A stretch of DNA of 48,806 nt from an uncultured Oscillospiraceae bacterium (GTDB lineage: Bacteria; Bacillota; Clostridia; Oscillospirales; Oscillospiraceae). Location: positions 1 through 48,806 of the forward strand of contig CALWVZ010000011.1 of assembly GCA_944385125.1 (NCBI GenBank), read 5' to 3'. How positions within the stretch are numbered: position 1 is the stretch's first letter; each line of letters begins with the position of its first letter. The notes beneath the pieces are model-generated. The model was not told the origin of the DNA and made no database searches. It saw nothing but the letters and a program-made list of their open reading frames with translations. Shown here piece after piece: positions 7,202-15,214 of this stretch. The position numbers and the translations under genes are program-made.

Positions 7202-7855
7202 TCATTTTGTTTTCAGAGCGGCTATGGCTGCGGCCCTGTCCGCCATGCCGAAGACGGCGCTGCCCGCCACCAGGACATTGGCCCCGGCCTCCAGAGCCAG
7301 AGGAGCAGTGTTCCGGTCAATTCCGCCGTCCACCTCGATATAGCAGTTGAGGCTACCGGCGTCAATATATTCTCTGAGCCTGCGCACCTTGTCCAGCTGG
7401 TCCTCCATGAACTTCTGACCGCCGAAGCCGGGCTCAACGGTCATCACCAGCGCCAGGTCCACATCCTTTACGAAGGGCAGCAGCTCTTCCAGAGGAGTGC
7501 CCGGCTTGAGGGTAACGCCGGTCTTCTTCCCCAGCTCCTTGGCCTGGGCTATTGCAGCGGCTATGTTTTCCTTTGTGTCCGACTCCACATGGAAACATAC
7601 CAGGTCAGCCCCAGCCTGGCAGAACTGCCTGGTGTACCTGAGAGGCTTTTCTATCATCAGGTGTACATCCAAAAACATATCCGTGGCTTTCCTCAGGCTC
7701 TTCAGCACCGGGATACCCATAGAGATGTTGGGGACGAACATGCCGTCCATCACGTCATAGTGCAGCCATTGGGCGCCGGCCGATTTGACCTCTTCCACCT
7801 CAAGAGCCAGTTTTGCAAAGTCGGCAGACAGCACCGACGGAGCGATGACGGTCAT
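7202..7855 (-). CDS. rpe: Ribulose-phosphate 3-epimerase
   Basis: This enzyme interconverts ribulose 5-phosphate and xylulose 5-phosphate in the pentose phosphate pathway. The 217-residue TIM barrel begins IAPSVLSADFAKL. Metal ligands His32 and Asp34 lie in WLHYDVMDG, HLMIEKP carries the next histidine, and GFGGQKF and VDGGID form the phosphate and metal sites. ATG 7855 has GGGGAGG upstream. It is the first gene of the leftward rpe-recR-rnj-arsC-like group and has a good promoter at 7961-7933. No rsgA or prkC/stp genes, its frequent neighbours, are here. Confidence 0.97.
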   Translation of the reverse strand: MTVIAPSVLSADFAKLALEVEEVKSAGAQWLHYDVMDGMFVPNISMGIPVLKSLRKATDMFLDVHLMIEKPLRYTRQFCQAGADLVCFHVESDTKENIAAAIAQAKELGKKTGVTLKPGTPLEELLPFVKDVDLALVMTVEPGFGGQKFMEDQLDKVRRLREYIDAGSLNCYIEVDGGIDRNTAPLALEAGANVLVAGSAVFGMADRAAAIAALKTK

Positions 7856-7932
7856 ACGTTTTTCCTCCCCTGTATGGTTCCTGCCGCCGAAAGGGCGGCC
7901 TGGGAATATTACATTATCTGGATATTCGGTTT

Positions 7933-7961
7933 ATTATACTACGCTGAAAACATATTGGCAA
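7933..7961 (-). promoter_or_regulatory. Promoter of rpe
   Basis: Reading leftward: TTGCCA (7961-7956), a 17-base spacer and a perfect TATAAT (7938-7933). The leader contains a GC-rich hairpin, GCCGCC (7883-7888) with GGCGGC (7894-7899), without a T-run. Confidence 0.75.
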
Positions 7962-8042
7962 GTCCCAGTTTTATACAGCTTATTTCCCTGTCTCAGACAT
8001 GGACCGTCTCCGAGTTCTTTATAGGGCAAAAAAATTATTCCC

Positions 8043-8071
8043 TTGACGCAGAGATGGAATGGATATAAAAT
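8043..8071 (+). promoter_or_regulatory. Promoter of the xpaC-telA-lemA-like genes
   Basis: TTGACG (8043-8048), a 17-base spacer and TAAAAT (8066-8071). Transcription would begin near 8078. That is after the GTG at 8075 and supports the downstream start of xpaC at 8129. Confidence 0.7.
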
Positions 8072-8128
8072 GTTGTGATAAGAAACGATATATTATGTCT
8101 GTTCAGTTCACCGCTTGGGGGTATCGCC

Positions 8129-8809
8129 TTGTCAAGACGCAATTGGAAAAAGAAAAAAGATGTGCTTCCCTATTACAGTTTCGCAGGAGTATGGCTGCTC
8201 TGCGCCTGTCTGCTGCCTTTGTATAGGGTCTGGGCCATGCTGGTGACTATCGCCCTGGCCGGCGCCTCCGCCTACTTTGTCAGCCGTCGGGCTGAAAAGG
8301 ACTCCAAGGCGGAGCCCGTCCAAAAGAAGAAAACCGATGCTAAAAATGCTCCCGAAAAGAAGAGCTACGGCCCGGAGGTAGACCCCATCCTGGAGGAAGG
8401 GGCTAAGGCCCTGGGCGAGATGGCCCGTATCTATTCCTCCGTCCAGGACCGGGAGGTACGGCAGAAGATAAACGAGCTCATGCGTATCACCGACAAGATC
8501 GCCCAGGATGCCATTGCCGACCCGGCGGACATCCCCCAGATAAAGAAATTCATGAATTATTACCTGCCTACCACCATCAAGCTCCTCAACGCCTATGACC
8601 GTATGAGCGCTCAGGGTATAGAGGGCGAGAACCTGGACAGGAGCATGAACAATATAAACGAGATGCTGGACCAGGCCATCGTGGCCTACAAGAAGCGGCT
8701 GGACTCCCTGTTTGAGAACCAGGCCCTGGACATTGAGACGGATATCGAGGTCATGAACCGCATGCTGGCCCGGGAGGGCCTCGCCGGCGAGAAAGATTTT
8801 GACCTGTGA
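8129..8809 (+). CDS. XpaC-like membrane protein (halogen-indolyl phosphate hydrolysis family)
   Basis: The 226-residue product belongs to the XpaC family (Pfam Halogen_Hydrol), named for 5-bromo-4-chloroindolyl phosphate hydrolysis in Bacillus; the true function is unknown. Two hydrophobic segments (about residues 14-30 and 33-50) are followed by a Lys-rich linker and a helical cytoplasmic domain (VDPILEEGAKALGEMARIYSSVQDREVRQKINEL). I choose TTG 8129, with GGGGG at 8117-8121, because the GTG at 8075 lies before the predicted transcription start and encodes an atypical extension. TelA follows 26 bases later; XpaC-TelA pairs are common in Firmicutes. Confidence is high for the family, moderate for the start. 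Confidence 0.85.
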   Translation: MSRRNWKKKKDVLPYYSFAGVWLLCACLLPLYRVWAMLVTIALAGASAYFVSRRAEKDSKAEPVQKKKTDAKNAPEKKSYGPEVDPILEEGAKALGEMARIYSSVQDREVRQKINELMRITDKIAQDAIADPADIPQIKKFMNYYLPTTIKLLNAYDRMSAQGIEGENLDRSMNNINEMLDQAIVAYKKRLDSLFENQALDIETDIEVMNRMLAREGLAGEKDFDL

Positions 8810-8835
8810 CCAACAAGCCAGAAAGGACGATATAA

Positions 8836-9984
8836 ATGAACGAAGAGAAAAGCTACATTCCTTCCCTCACCCTGGACCCCCAGGCCGCCGCAGCCGCGCA
8901 GCAGGCCCCGGAACCGGAGGAGAAAAAAGCCGATATCACCCCTGAGAAGCCGGAGCTGAGCAAGCTCAGCGAGGCCGAGCAGAACGCCGTGCGCAGCTTT
9001 TCCCAGCAGATAGACGTCTCCAACGCCGAGCAGATAATGAATTACGGCAGCGCAGCCCAGAAGAATATTTCCGAGTTCTCCGACGCCGCCCTGAGCAGTG
9101 TCAAGACCAAGGACCTGGGCCAGGTGGGCGACATGCTGGGCAGCCTGGTGGTGGAGCTCCAAGGCCTTAACTTTGACCCTGAGGAGAAGAAGGGCTTTCT
9201 TGGCCTGTTCAAAAAGGCGGGCCAGTCCATTGCGGAGATGAAGGCCCAGTTTGCAAAGGCTGAGACCAATGTGGATAAAATAGTAGAGTCCCTGGAAAAG
9301 CATGAACTGGTGCTGATGAAGGATATCAGCATGATGGACAGGATGTACCAGCGCAACCAGGAGTACATGAAGGAGCTGACCATGTATATCCTGGCGGGCA
9401 AACTGAAGATAGAGCAGCTGCGCAGCGTGGAGCTGCCGGCCATGCTGGAAAAGGCCAGGGAGACGGGGCTGCCGGAGGATGCCCAGGCGGCCAACGACTT
9501 TGCCAATCTCATCGGCCGCTTTGAGAAAAAGATACACGATCTGGAGCTGACCCGCACCATCTCCGTGCAGATGGCCCCCCAGATACGCATGGTCCAGAAT
9601 AACGACAGCCTCATGGCCGAAAAGATACGTTCCTCCATAGTCAACACCATCCCCCTGTGGAAAAACCAAATGGTCATGGCCATGAGCCTGTACCACTCGG
9701 AGCAGGCAATGAAAGCCCAGCGCAAGGTCACCGATACCACCAATCAGCTGCTGATGAAGAATGCCGAGATCCTGCGCCAGGGCAGCGTGGGCGTAGCCCA
9801 GGAGTCGGAGCGGGGCATCGTGGATATGGAGACCCTGAAAAAGACCAACATGGAGCTGATAGCCACTCTGGACGAGGTGCGCCGCATCCAGGACGACGGC
9901 CGTGCCCGCCGGGCCCAGGCCGAGGAGGAGCTGGGCCGCATCGAGGGCGAGCTGAAACAGAAGCTGCTGGAAATGAAGGGCTGA
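8836..9984 (+). CDS. TelA/KlaA family toxic anion resistance protein
   Basis: The 382-residue protein matches the TelA family over its length. It has an acidic Pro/Ala-rich N-terminus (1-45), then LSEAEQNAVRSFSQQIDV, LGGLF-like KGFLGLFKKAG and long helices: DKIVESLEKHELVLMKDI, MYQRNQEYMKELTMYILAGK and RMVQNNDSLMAEKIRSSIVNTIPLWKNQM. The family was first linked to tellurite resistance and later to envelope stress and antimicrobial resistance; the molecular role is not settled. No membrane segments are seen. ATG 8836 follows GAAAGGA. It is co-transcribed with xpaC and the LemA-like gene, and coupling to the membrane-bound XpaC is a reasonable inference. Confidence 0.93.
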   Translation: MNEEKSYIPSLTLDPQAAAAAQQAPEPEEKKADITPEKPELSKLSEAEQNAVRSFSQQIDVSNAEQIMNYGSAAQKNISEFSDAALSSVKTKDLGQVGDMLGSLVVELQGLNFDPEEKKGFLGLFKKAGQSIAEMKAQFAKAETNVDKIVESLEKHELVLMKDISMMDRMYQRNQEYMKELTMYILAGKLKIEQLRSVELPAMLEKARETGLPEDAQAANDFANLIGRFEKKIHDLELTRTISVQMAPQIRMVQNNDSLMAEKIRSSIVNTIPLWKNQMVMAMSLYHSEQAMKAQRKVTDTTNQLLMKNAEILRQGSVGVAQESERGIVDMETLKKTNMELIATLDEVRRIQDDGRARRAQAEEELGRIEGELKQKLLEMKG

Positions 9985-10004
9985 GAGGCCTGTAAGGAGT
10001 CGCT

Positions 10005-10577
10005 ATGAAATTTTTCAAAAAGCCTTCAGTGGCAGTTTTCCTGAGCATCCTGCTGGTCTATATCTCCACAATGACCTCCATCAGTGTGAAGCTCACCGAC
10101 AAATGCATAGATGTCACCGACGGATTTTATGACGGCGTACGTGTGGAGGGCGTGGATTATCCCGCCACTTATGACTCCGTCAAGGAGCTGTGCTCTATTT
10201 CCGACGAGATCATCCTCATTGCAAAAAATTACGGTATCGACACCGAGGAGTTGAGCTACGCTCTGGACGGCCTGGAGTCCGCCATGATATATTCCAGCGA
10301 AGATATATCTTATATAGGCTGGTGCTACGACGACTTTATCCAGCAGCTGAAGCTGGTGGATGGCCAGCTGGGCAATACCGGATTGAGCCAGCGGCATACC
10401 GCCGCCATGGAGGAGTATTCCGCCCAGATGAGCTCCGCCCTTGAGGCCACGGAGAAGAACAGCGCCGCCTATAATGAGACGGTTCGGGCCTTCATCCGGG
10501 AGTATGACCGCTTTCCCATCTCCACCTGGGCCAATCTCACCGATACATATTTCCCCGGATATTTCGGCAATATGTAA
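10005..10577 (+). CDS. LemA-like membrane-anchored protein (190 aa)
   Basis: An N-terminal hydrophobic anchor (residues about 9-27) precedes a helical extracytoplasmic domain. The C-terminus reads YNETVRAFIREYDRFPISTWA and then FPGYFGNM. This matches the end of LemA proteins (YNxxVxxFNxxIxxFPxxxxA...YF), and the length of about 190 is also typical. The central region is divergent, so I call it LemA-like only. ATG 10005 has AAGGAG eight bases before it. It sits 20 bases after telA and ends the xpaC-telA module. Possible roles in envelope stress are inferred from the neighbours. Confidence 0.6.
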   Translation: MKFFKKPSVAVFLSILLVYISTMTSISVKLTDKCIDVTDGFYDGVRVEGVDYPATYDSVKELCSISDEIILIAKNYGIDTEELSYALDGLESAMIYSSEDISYIGWCYDDFIQQLKLVDGQLGNTGLSQRHTAAMEEYSAQMSSALEATEKNSAAYNETVRAFIREYDRFPISTWANLTDTYFPGYFGNM

Positions 10578-10607
10578 AAAATTATAAATAATACAAGAGG
10601 TAAGAAG

Positions 10608-11081
10608 ATGTCCATTGAAAAAGGCCGCGCCTATTTCCGGGCGCTGGGTATCGAAGACAGAGTGCAGGAATTTACCGTCTCCTCCGCAACGGTGGAGCTG
10701 GCCGCCCAGGCCCTGGGCGTGGAGGGAGCCAGGATAGCCAAGACCCTCTCCTTCAAGACCGATGAGGGCTGCATGCTCATTCTTGCTGCCGGCGATGCCC
10801 GTATCGACAACCACAAGTTCAAAGGCAAGTTCCACATGAAGGCCAAAATGCTCTCCGCCGACGAGGTACTGGAGCTGGTGGGCCACCCAGTGGGCGGCGT
10901 TTGTCCCTTTGGCTGCAACGAGGGTATCCCCGTATATCTGGACGAAAGCCTTAAACGCTTTACAACGGTGTTTCCCGCAGTGGGCAGCGCCAGCAGCGCC
11001 ATTGAGCTTAATCTGGATGAGCTGTTCAAATACTCCAAGGCTCTGGAATGGATAGACGTCTGTAAACTGCCTGAGCAATAA
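10608..11081 (+). CDS. YbaK/EbsC-family aminoacyl-tRNA deacylase
   Basis: The 157-residue product has the YbaK/ProX editing-domain fold: KGRAYFRALGIEDRVQEF, GVEGARIAKTLSFKTDEG with the conserved Lys, NHKFKGKF, and the hallmark VGHPVGGVCPFG. Such free-standing domains hydrolyse mischarged tRNAs, for example Cys- or Ala-tRNA(Pro), in the cytoplasm; which one cannot be told from sequence. ATG 10608 has AGAGGT upstream. It lies 30 bases after the LemA-like gene and is followed by a strong terminator, so it is probably the last gene of that transcription unit. Confidence 0.9.
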   Translation: MSIEKGRAYFRALGIEDRVQEFTVSSATVELAAQALGVEGARIAKTLSFKTDEGCMLILAAGDARIDNHKFKGKFHMKAKMLSADEVLELVGHPVGGVCPFGCNEGIPVYLDESLKRFTTVFPAVGSASSAIELNLDELFKYSKALEWIDVCKLPEQ

Positions 11082-11117
11082 AAGCACGGCCAGCTTATAA
11101 ATCTCACCCAATAATAA

Positions 11118-11158
11118 AGGGTCCCGGCGGGAAACCGCCGGGACCCTCTTTTGCTTTT
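11118..11158. terminator. Rho-independent terminator (YbaK-like gene / PTS operon)
   Basis: A 13-bp stem (11118-11130 with 11135-11147) with a GAAA tetraloop is followed by TCTTTTGCTTTT. It terminates rightward transcripts. On the minus strand the stem is followed by TTTATTATT, so it may also end the leftward PTS operon. Confidence 0.88.
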
Positions 11159-11218
11159 CATATCGGGGCCTGTGGGCCAGACCCCTCTATGTAACTATGG
11201 CTTCATGCCAGTTTGGTT

Positions 11219-12661
11219 TTATACCAGTTTCTTGAACTCGTCTGCCACAAACTGCACCTTAGGTCCGATGATTATCTGCACGGCAGTCTTGCCCGGGCGG
11301 ATGACGCCGGCGACGCCGGTGGCCTTGATGGCCTTCTCATCTACCAGCAGGCGGTCCTTGACCTCCAGACGCAGACGGGTGATGCAGTTGTCCACGCTCT
11401 TGATGTTGCCCGCTCCGCCTACGGCAGCCAGCAGGGCCTTGGCCAGCTCGGCATAGTTGCTGTTGGAGAGCTCTATCTTAAGCTCGGCGGAGTTGTCGTC
11501 ATCCTCACGGCCCACAGTCTTCAGATCCATCTTGACAATGATGATGCGGAAGATAAGGAAGTAGACCACGAAGAAGGCCAGGCCGATGGGTATCAGCAGC
11601 AGGGGATTCATGGCAAAGGGGGCCTTGAAGGACAGGAACCAGTCAACAAAGCCTGCGCTGAACTGGAAGCCCGCACGTATGGGCAGTGCCGCCACGATAG
11701 CCACGGAAATGCCGGTGAGAACGGCGTGGGTGAAGTAGAGGACAGGAGCAAGGAACATGAAGGAGAACTCCAGGGGCTCGGTAACGCCGGTGAAGAAGGA
11801 ACAGAGAGCGGCGGAGAGGAGTATGCCTCCGGCTACCTTCTTCTTGGTGGTCTTGGCAGTGGTGTACATTGCCAGAGCGGCGGCGGGGAGGCCGAACATC
11901 ATCACGGGGAAGAAGCCCGCCTGGTACATACCGGTCTGACCCAGGACGCCGCCTTCAACAGTGCCCCAGAACTTGCCGATATCGCTGATGTTGGCCACGT
12001 CAAACCAGAACACGCTGTTGAGGGCGTGGTGCAGTCCAACGGGGATGAGCAGACGGTTCAGGAAACCATAGATGCCTGCGCCGATGGCGCCCAGGCCGAT
12101 GATGCTCTCGCCCAGCCACACCAAGGCATTGTAGACAACAGGCCATACGAAGTAGAGGGGGATACAGGCTATCAGAGTGAAGACCACCGTCATAATCGGG
12201 ACGAAACGGCGGCCGCCGAAGAAGCCCAGGAAGTCCGGCATCTTGGTCTGATAGAACTTGTTGTAGCACCCGGCGGAGATAAGGCCGCAGGTGATGCCTA
12301 TGAACTGGTTGTTGATTTTACCGAAGGCAGCGGGGACTTCCTCGGTGGGAACACCCATGACCACGGACAGCACGCCAGCGCTGAGCATGGTCTGGATGGT
12401 GAGCCAGGAGATAATGGCCGCCAGAGCGGAGGTGCCCTCCTGGTCCTTGGACATGCCTACGGCAACGCCCAGGGCAAACAGGATGGCCATGTTGTCGATC
12501 AAAATGCCGCCGGCTTTGATAAGCAGCATTGCCAGAACGCTGTTGGCGCCCCAGCCTGCGGGGTCTATCCAGTAACCTATACCCATAAGTATGCCGCCTA
12601 TGGGCAGGCAAGCCACGGGAAGCATCAGGGACTTTCCAAGTCTCTGCAGGAATCTCATCAT
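11219..12661 (-). CDS. nagE: PTS N-acetylglucosamine-type EIICB permease
   Basis: The 480-residue membrane protein imports and phosphorylates a sugar. EIIC (about 1-375) has roughly ten hydrophobic helices and the GlcNAc-type motif PVGLHHALNSVFWFDVA; glucose PtsG proteins differ here. GVTEPLEF carries the conserved GITE-like sugar-binding loop. A linker leads to EIIB (about 400-480) with phosphorylated Cys426 in DNCITRLRL. There is no fused EIIA; the separate EIIA is at 15155-14664. It is the last gene of the leftward PTS operon, 108 bases after ptsH. GAGAGGA precedes the start; the second codon is also ATG. Glucose rather than GlcNAc remains possible. Confidence 0.9.
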   Translation of the reverse strand: MMRFLQRLGKSLMLPVACLPIGGILMGIGYWIDPAGWGANSVLAMLLIKAGGILIDNMAILFALGVAVGMSKDQEGTSALAAIISWLTIQTMLSAGVLSVVMGVPTEEVPAAFGKINNQFIGITCGLISAGCYNKFYQTKMPDFLGFFGGRRFVPIMTVVFTLIACIPLYFVWPVVYNALVWLGESIIGLGAIGAGIYGFLNRLLIPVGLHHALNSVFWFDVANISDIGKFWGTVEGGVLGQTGMYQAGFFPVMMFGLPAAALAMYTTAKTTKKKVAGGILLSAALCSFFTGVTEPLEFSFMFLAPVLYFTHAVLTGISVAIVAALPIRAGFQFSAGFVDWFLSFKAPFAMNPLLLIPIGLAFFVVYFLIFRIIIVKMDLKTVGREDDDNSAELKIELSNSNYAELAKALLAAVGGAGNIKSVDNCITRLRLEVKDRLLVDEKAIKATGVAGVIRPGKTAVQIIIGPKVQFVADEFKKLV

Positions 12662-12769
12662 TTGATTGTTCCTCTCTTTCCTAAATAATTATAATTTATT
12701 GTCTCTCAGGTCTCTCTATTCAGCAGGGGCAGGCCGGCCCACAACCTGTCCCGTTTGCTACGAAGAAAA

Positions 12770-13030
12770 TTACAGATTTGCCTTCAAAAAGGCCTCCAGA
12801 GCGGCGGAGGCAGCCTCCTCGTCGGAGCCGTCAAAAGTCATGGTGATCTCCATGCCCTGCTTTACCGCCAGTCTCATAACTCCCATTATCCGCTTGGCGT
12901 CCACGGCTGCGCCGCCGCCAACGGAAATGTTCACTTTGCTAGCGTATTTGGCAGCCTCTTTCACCAGCAGCCCGGCGGGGCGTGCGTGAATGCCCAGAGG
13001 GTCGGTAACGGTGTATTTGATTTCCTTCAT
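12770..13030 (-). CDS. HPr-like phosphocarrier lacking the regulatory serine
   Basis: The 86-residue HPr carries phosphate from Enzyme I to EIIA. The active site GIHARPAG has His15. The second signature reads AKRIMGVMRL: Arg47 stands where Gram-positive HPr has the HPr-kinase target Ser46 (KSIMGVMSL). If the alignment is right, this copy cannot be serine-phosphorylated and would not take part in CcpA-type repression. It starts three bases after the ptsI stop, so the two are coupled. A second HPr with Ser46 lies at 37077-36814. It is part of the operon led by the antiterminator gene. Confidence 0.93.
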   Translation of the reverse strand: MKEIKYTVTDPLGIHARPAGLLVKEAAKYASKVNISVGGGAAVDAKRIMGVMRLAVKQGMEITMTFDGSDEEAASAALEAFLKANL

Positions 13031-13033
13031 CTT

Positions 13034-14647
13034 TTATGCCTCGCTTTCGCAAACTTTTTTTCTTAGCGCCAGGATCTTACCTGGGGACACAGACAACTCG
13101 TCATAGCCCATCTCCAGGAAAGCATCCGTCAGACTCAGGTCTGCCCCCAATTCTCCGCAAATGCCGGCCCAGATTCCCTCGGCGTGGGCGTTTTCCGCTA
13201 TGGTGCGCAGCAGGGACAGTATGGCCGGGTGGTGAGCGTCGTGGAAGGCTTCCAGCCTGGCGTTCTGGCGGTCTATAGCCAGGGTGTACTGGGTGAGGTC
13301 GTTGGTGCCCACGCTGAAGAAGGACACCTCTTTTGCCAGGTCCCGGCTGATAATGGCGGCGGCTGGGGTCTCTATCATGATGCCCAGCTCCACCTCGCCG
13401 AAGGGGATGTTCTCCGCATACAGCTCGCTCTGTATCTTCCGGCAGAATTCCTTTATCTGCCGCACCTCGTCCACAGAGATTATCATGGGGAACATAGCGC
13501 TCACCGGCCCATGGACGGCGGCACGGTATATGGCCCGCATCTGCGGTCTGAATATATCCTCCCTGGTCAGGCAGATACGTATGCCTCTGTAACCCAGGGC
13601 GGGGTTCTCCTCATGCTCCAGGCCGAAATAATCGGCCTGCTTATCGGCGCCGATATCCAGGGTTCGGATGACCAGGGGGCGTCCGGCGAGCTGTTCCACC
13701 ACGCTTTTATAGGCCTGGTAAAGCTCCTCCTCGGTGGGGAAACTGTCTCTGCCCAGGTAGAGGAATTCGCTGCGCATAAGGCCCACGCCCTCGGCATCTC
13801 CCTCCAGGGCATAGCGCACATCCTGGGCAGAACCGATATTTGCACACAGCAGCACCTTTTTCCCGCTCTTGCTCACGCTGGGCTTTCCCCGGTACTTATC
13901 CAGTTCCGCCTTATAGGCCATGGCCTTGCGGAGCTTTTCCACCATGGCGCTGACCACGGCCGGGTCCGGGTCTATATAGTAACGGCCGTCATAGCCGTCC
14001 ACTATCATAAGCTTTCCGTTTATATCCGGGGAAATACTGATATCCGTCTGGACCAGGGTGGGGATGTTCATTATTCTGGCCAGGATGGCGGTGTGGCTGT
14101 TTGCCGAGCCCTGGCGGGTGACGAAGGCCAGTATCTTGTCCTTTGGCAGCTGCACGGTTTCGCTGGGAGTCAGGTCCTCAGCCACGAGGATGCCCGGCTC
14201 GTCCATATGGAAGCCCCCGTGTCCGCCGCAAAGTATGTCCACAAGCCGGCGGGACATGTCCTTCACATCCACGGCCCGGGCTTTCATGTACTCATCGTCC
14301 ATGGCGGCAAAGGCTGCGCTGAAAGCGTCGCCCGCATCGTGGGCGGCCTGGGCTGCGCTTGCCCCGCCGGCTATCATGTCCTGAGCGCTCTCTATAAAAT
14401 CCAGGTCGTCCAGCATCATTATCTGCACATCCAGGATCATAGCCTGCTCCTCGCCTATCTCGCTGCTGGTCTTGTCAAACAGAGCGCCCAGCTGTTCTCT
14501 GGCAGTCTCCCTGGCGGCGTTGAACTTCTCCAGTTCAAGTTCGCTGTCTCCGCAGGAGGCGGGCAGTTCGTTCTGCCTGGGGTCGTATACGTAGGCCTTG
14601 CCGATAGCGACGCCGGAGAATACCGGCTTGCCGGTCCCTTCCTGCAT
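13034..14647 (-). CDS. ptsI: PTS Enzyme I (phosphoenolpyruvate-protein phosphotransferase)
   Basis: Enzyme I takes phosphate from PEP and passes it to HPr in the cytoplasm. The N-terminal domain (1-140) is followed by the phosphohistidine domain with GSANSHTAILAR (His185), and the C-terminal PEP-binding barrel with GVGLMRSEFLYL, GYRGIRICL, PMI and FSVGTNDLTQYTLA. CGELGAD near the end carries the conserved Cys. I prefer ATG 14647 to the GTG at 14653, because GGAGG lies nine bases before the ATG but only three before the GTG. The 537-residue length is slightly shorter than the usual 570. It lies between crr and ptsH in one operon. Confidence 0.96.
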   Translation of the reverse strand: MQEGTGKPVFSGVAIGKAYVYDPRQNELPASCGDSELELEKFNAARETAREQLGALFDKTSSEIGEEQAMILDVQIMMLDDLDFIESAQDMIAGGASAAQAAHDAGDAFSAAFAAMDDEYMKARAVDVKDMSRRLVDILCGGHGGFHMDEPGILVAEDLTPSETVQLPKDKILAFVTRQGSANSHTAILARIMNIPTLVQTDISISPDINGKLMIVDGYDGRYYIDPDPAVVSAMVEKLRKAMAYKAELDKYRGKPSVSKSGKKVLLCANIGSAQDVRYALEGDAEGVGLMRSEFLYLGRDSFPTEEELYQAYKSVVEQLAGRPLVIRTLDIGADKQADYFGLEHEENPALGYRGIRICLTREDIFRPQMRAIYRAAVHGPVSAMFPMIISVDEVRQIKEFCRKIQSELYAENIPFGEVELGIMIETPAAAIISRDLAKEVSFFSVGTNDLTQYTLAIDRQNARLEAFHDAHHPAILSLLRTIAENAHAEGIWAGICGELGADLSLTDAFLEMGYDELSVSPGKILALRKKVCESEA

Positions 14648-14663
14648 ATTCACGGCCCTCCCC

Positions 14664-15155
14664 TTACTTTACCAGGCCCAGCACGGTATCGCCGGGAGAT
14701 ACGGTCTTTCCTGTGTAGGCATTGACAGACTGATAATCCGCCGTGTTGCAAATGACCATAGGCGTAATGGTATCATAGCCCTCGGCGGCTATAGCCTCCC
14801 GGTCAAACTCTATAAGCAGCTGTCCCTTGGACACGTGCTCGTCGGTCTTGGCAAAGACCTTGAAATGCTTGCCTTTCAGCGCCACGGTCTCCAGTCCCAC
14901 ATGGATGAGGATCTCTGCGCCCTCGTCTCCTTTCAGGCTGACGGCATGGCCCGTGTCGAACATCAGGTCCACGGTGGCGTCGCAGGGTGAGAATATCTGA
15001 TTGCCTGAGGGCCGGATGGCCACGCCCTTGCCCAGTATCTCCTCACCGAAGGTGGGGTCGCTCACTTCTCCGATAGGCACTGCCTCGCCGGCTGCCGGAG
15101 CCCCCAACTCAGTTTCCTTGGATTTTCCGGAAAAAAGCTTGTCAAAAAAACCCAT
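14664..15155 (-). CDS. crr: PTS glucose-family EIIA (Crr-like)
   Basis: This 163-residue stand-alone EIIA accepts phosphate from HPr and donates it to an EIIB domain, presumably the one in the downstream EIICB. The beta-sandwich signatures are SPCDATVDLMFDTGHAVSLKG and EILIHVGLETVALKG, with His70 and phospho-accepting His85. The N-terminus MGFFDKLFSGK resembles the amphipathic membrane helix of E. coli EIIA-Glc. The start ATG 15155 has AAAGGA upstream. A gap of 59 bases separates it from the antiterminator gene; TTGACG overlaps that gene's stop but has only a weak -10, so a secondary promoter is uncertain. Confidence 0.95.
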   Translation of the reverse strand: MGFFDKLFSGKSKETELGAPAAGEAVPIGEVSDPTFGEEILGKGVAIRPSGNQIFSPCDATVDLMFDTGHAVSLKGDEGAEILIHVGLETVALKGKHFKVFAKTDEHVSKGQLLIEFDREAIAAEGYDTITPMVICNTADYQSVNAYTGKTVSPGDTVLGLVK

Positions 15156-15214
15156 AATGCTGCGTCCTTTCTTTTAATTTGGATTCACCTATATCTTAAA
15201 TTTTCTTATTCCCG

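Noticed and set aside
8075..8128. GTG start of xpaC at 8075
   Set aside because: It lies before the expected transcription start (about 8078) and has no SD; TTG 8129 has GGGGG eight bases upstream.
12662..12769. Separate promoter for the EIICB gene in the 108-base gap after ptsH
   Set aside because: A TATAAT is present in an AT-rich stretch, but no -35 at suitable distance is seen.
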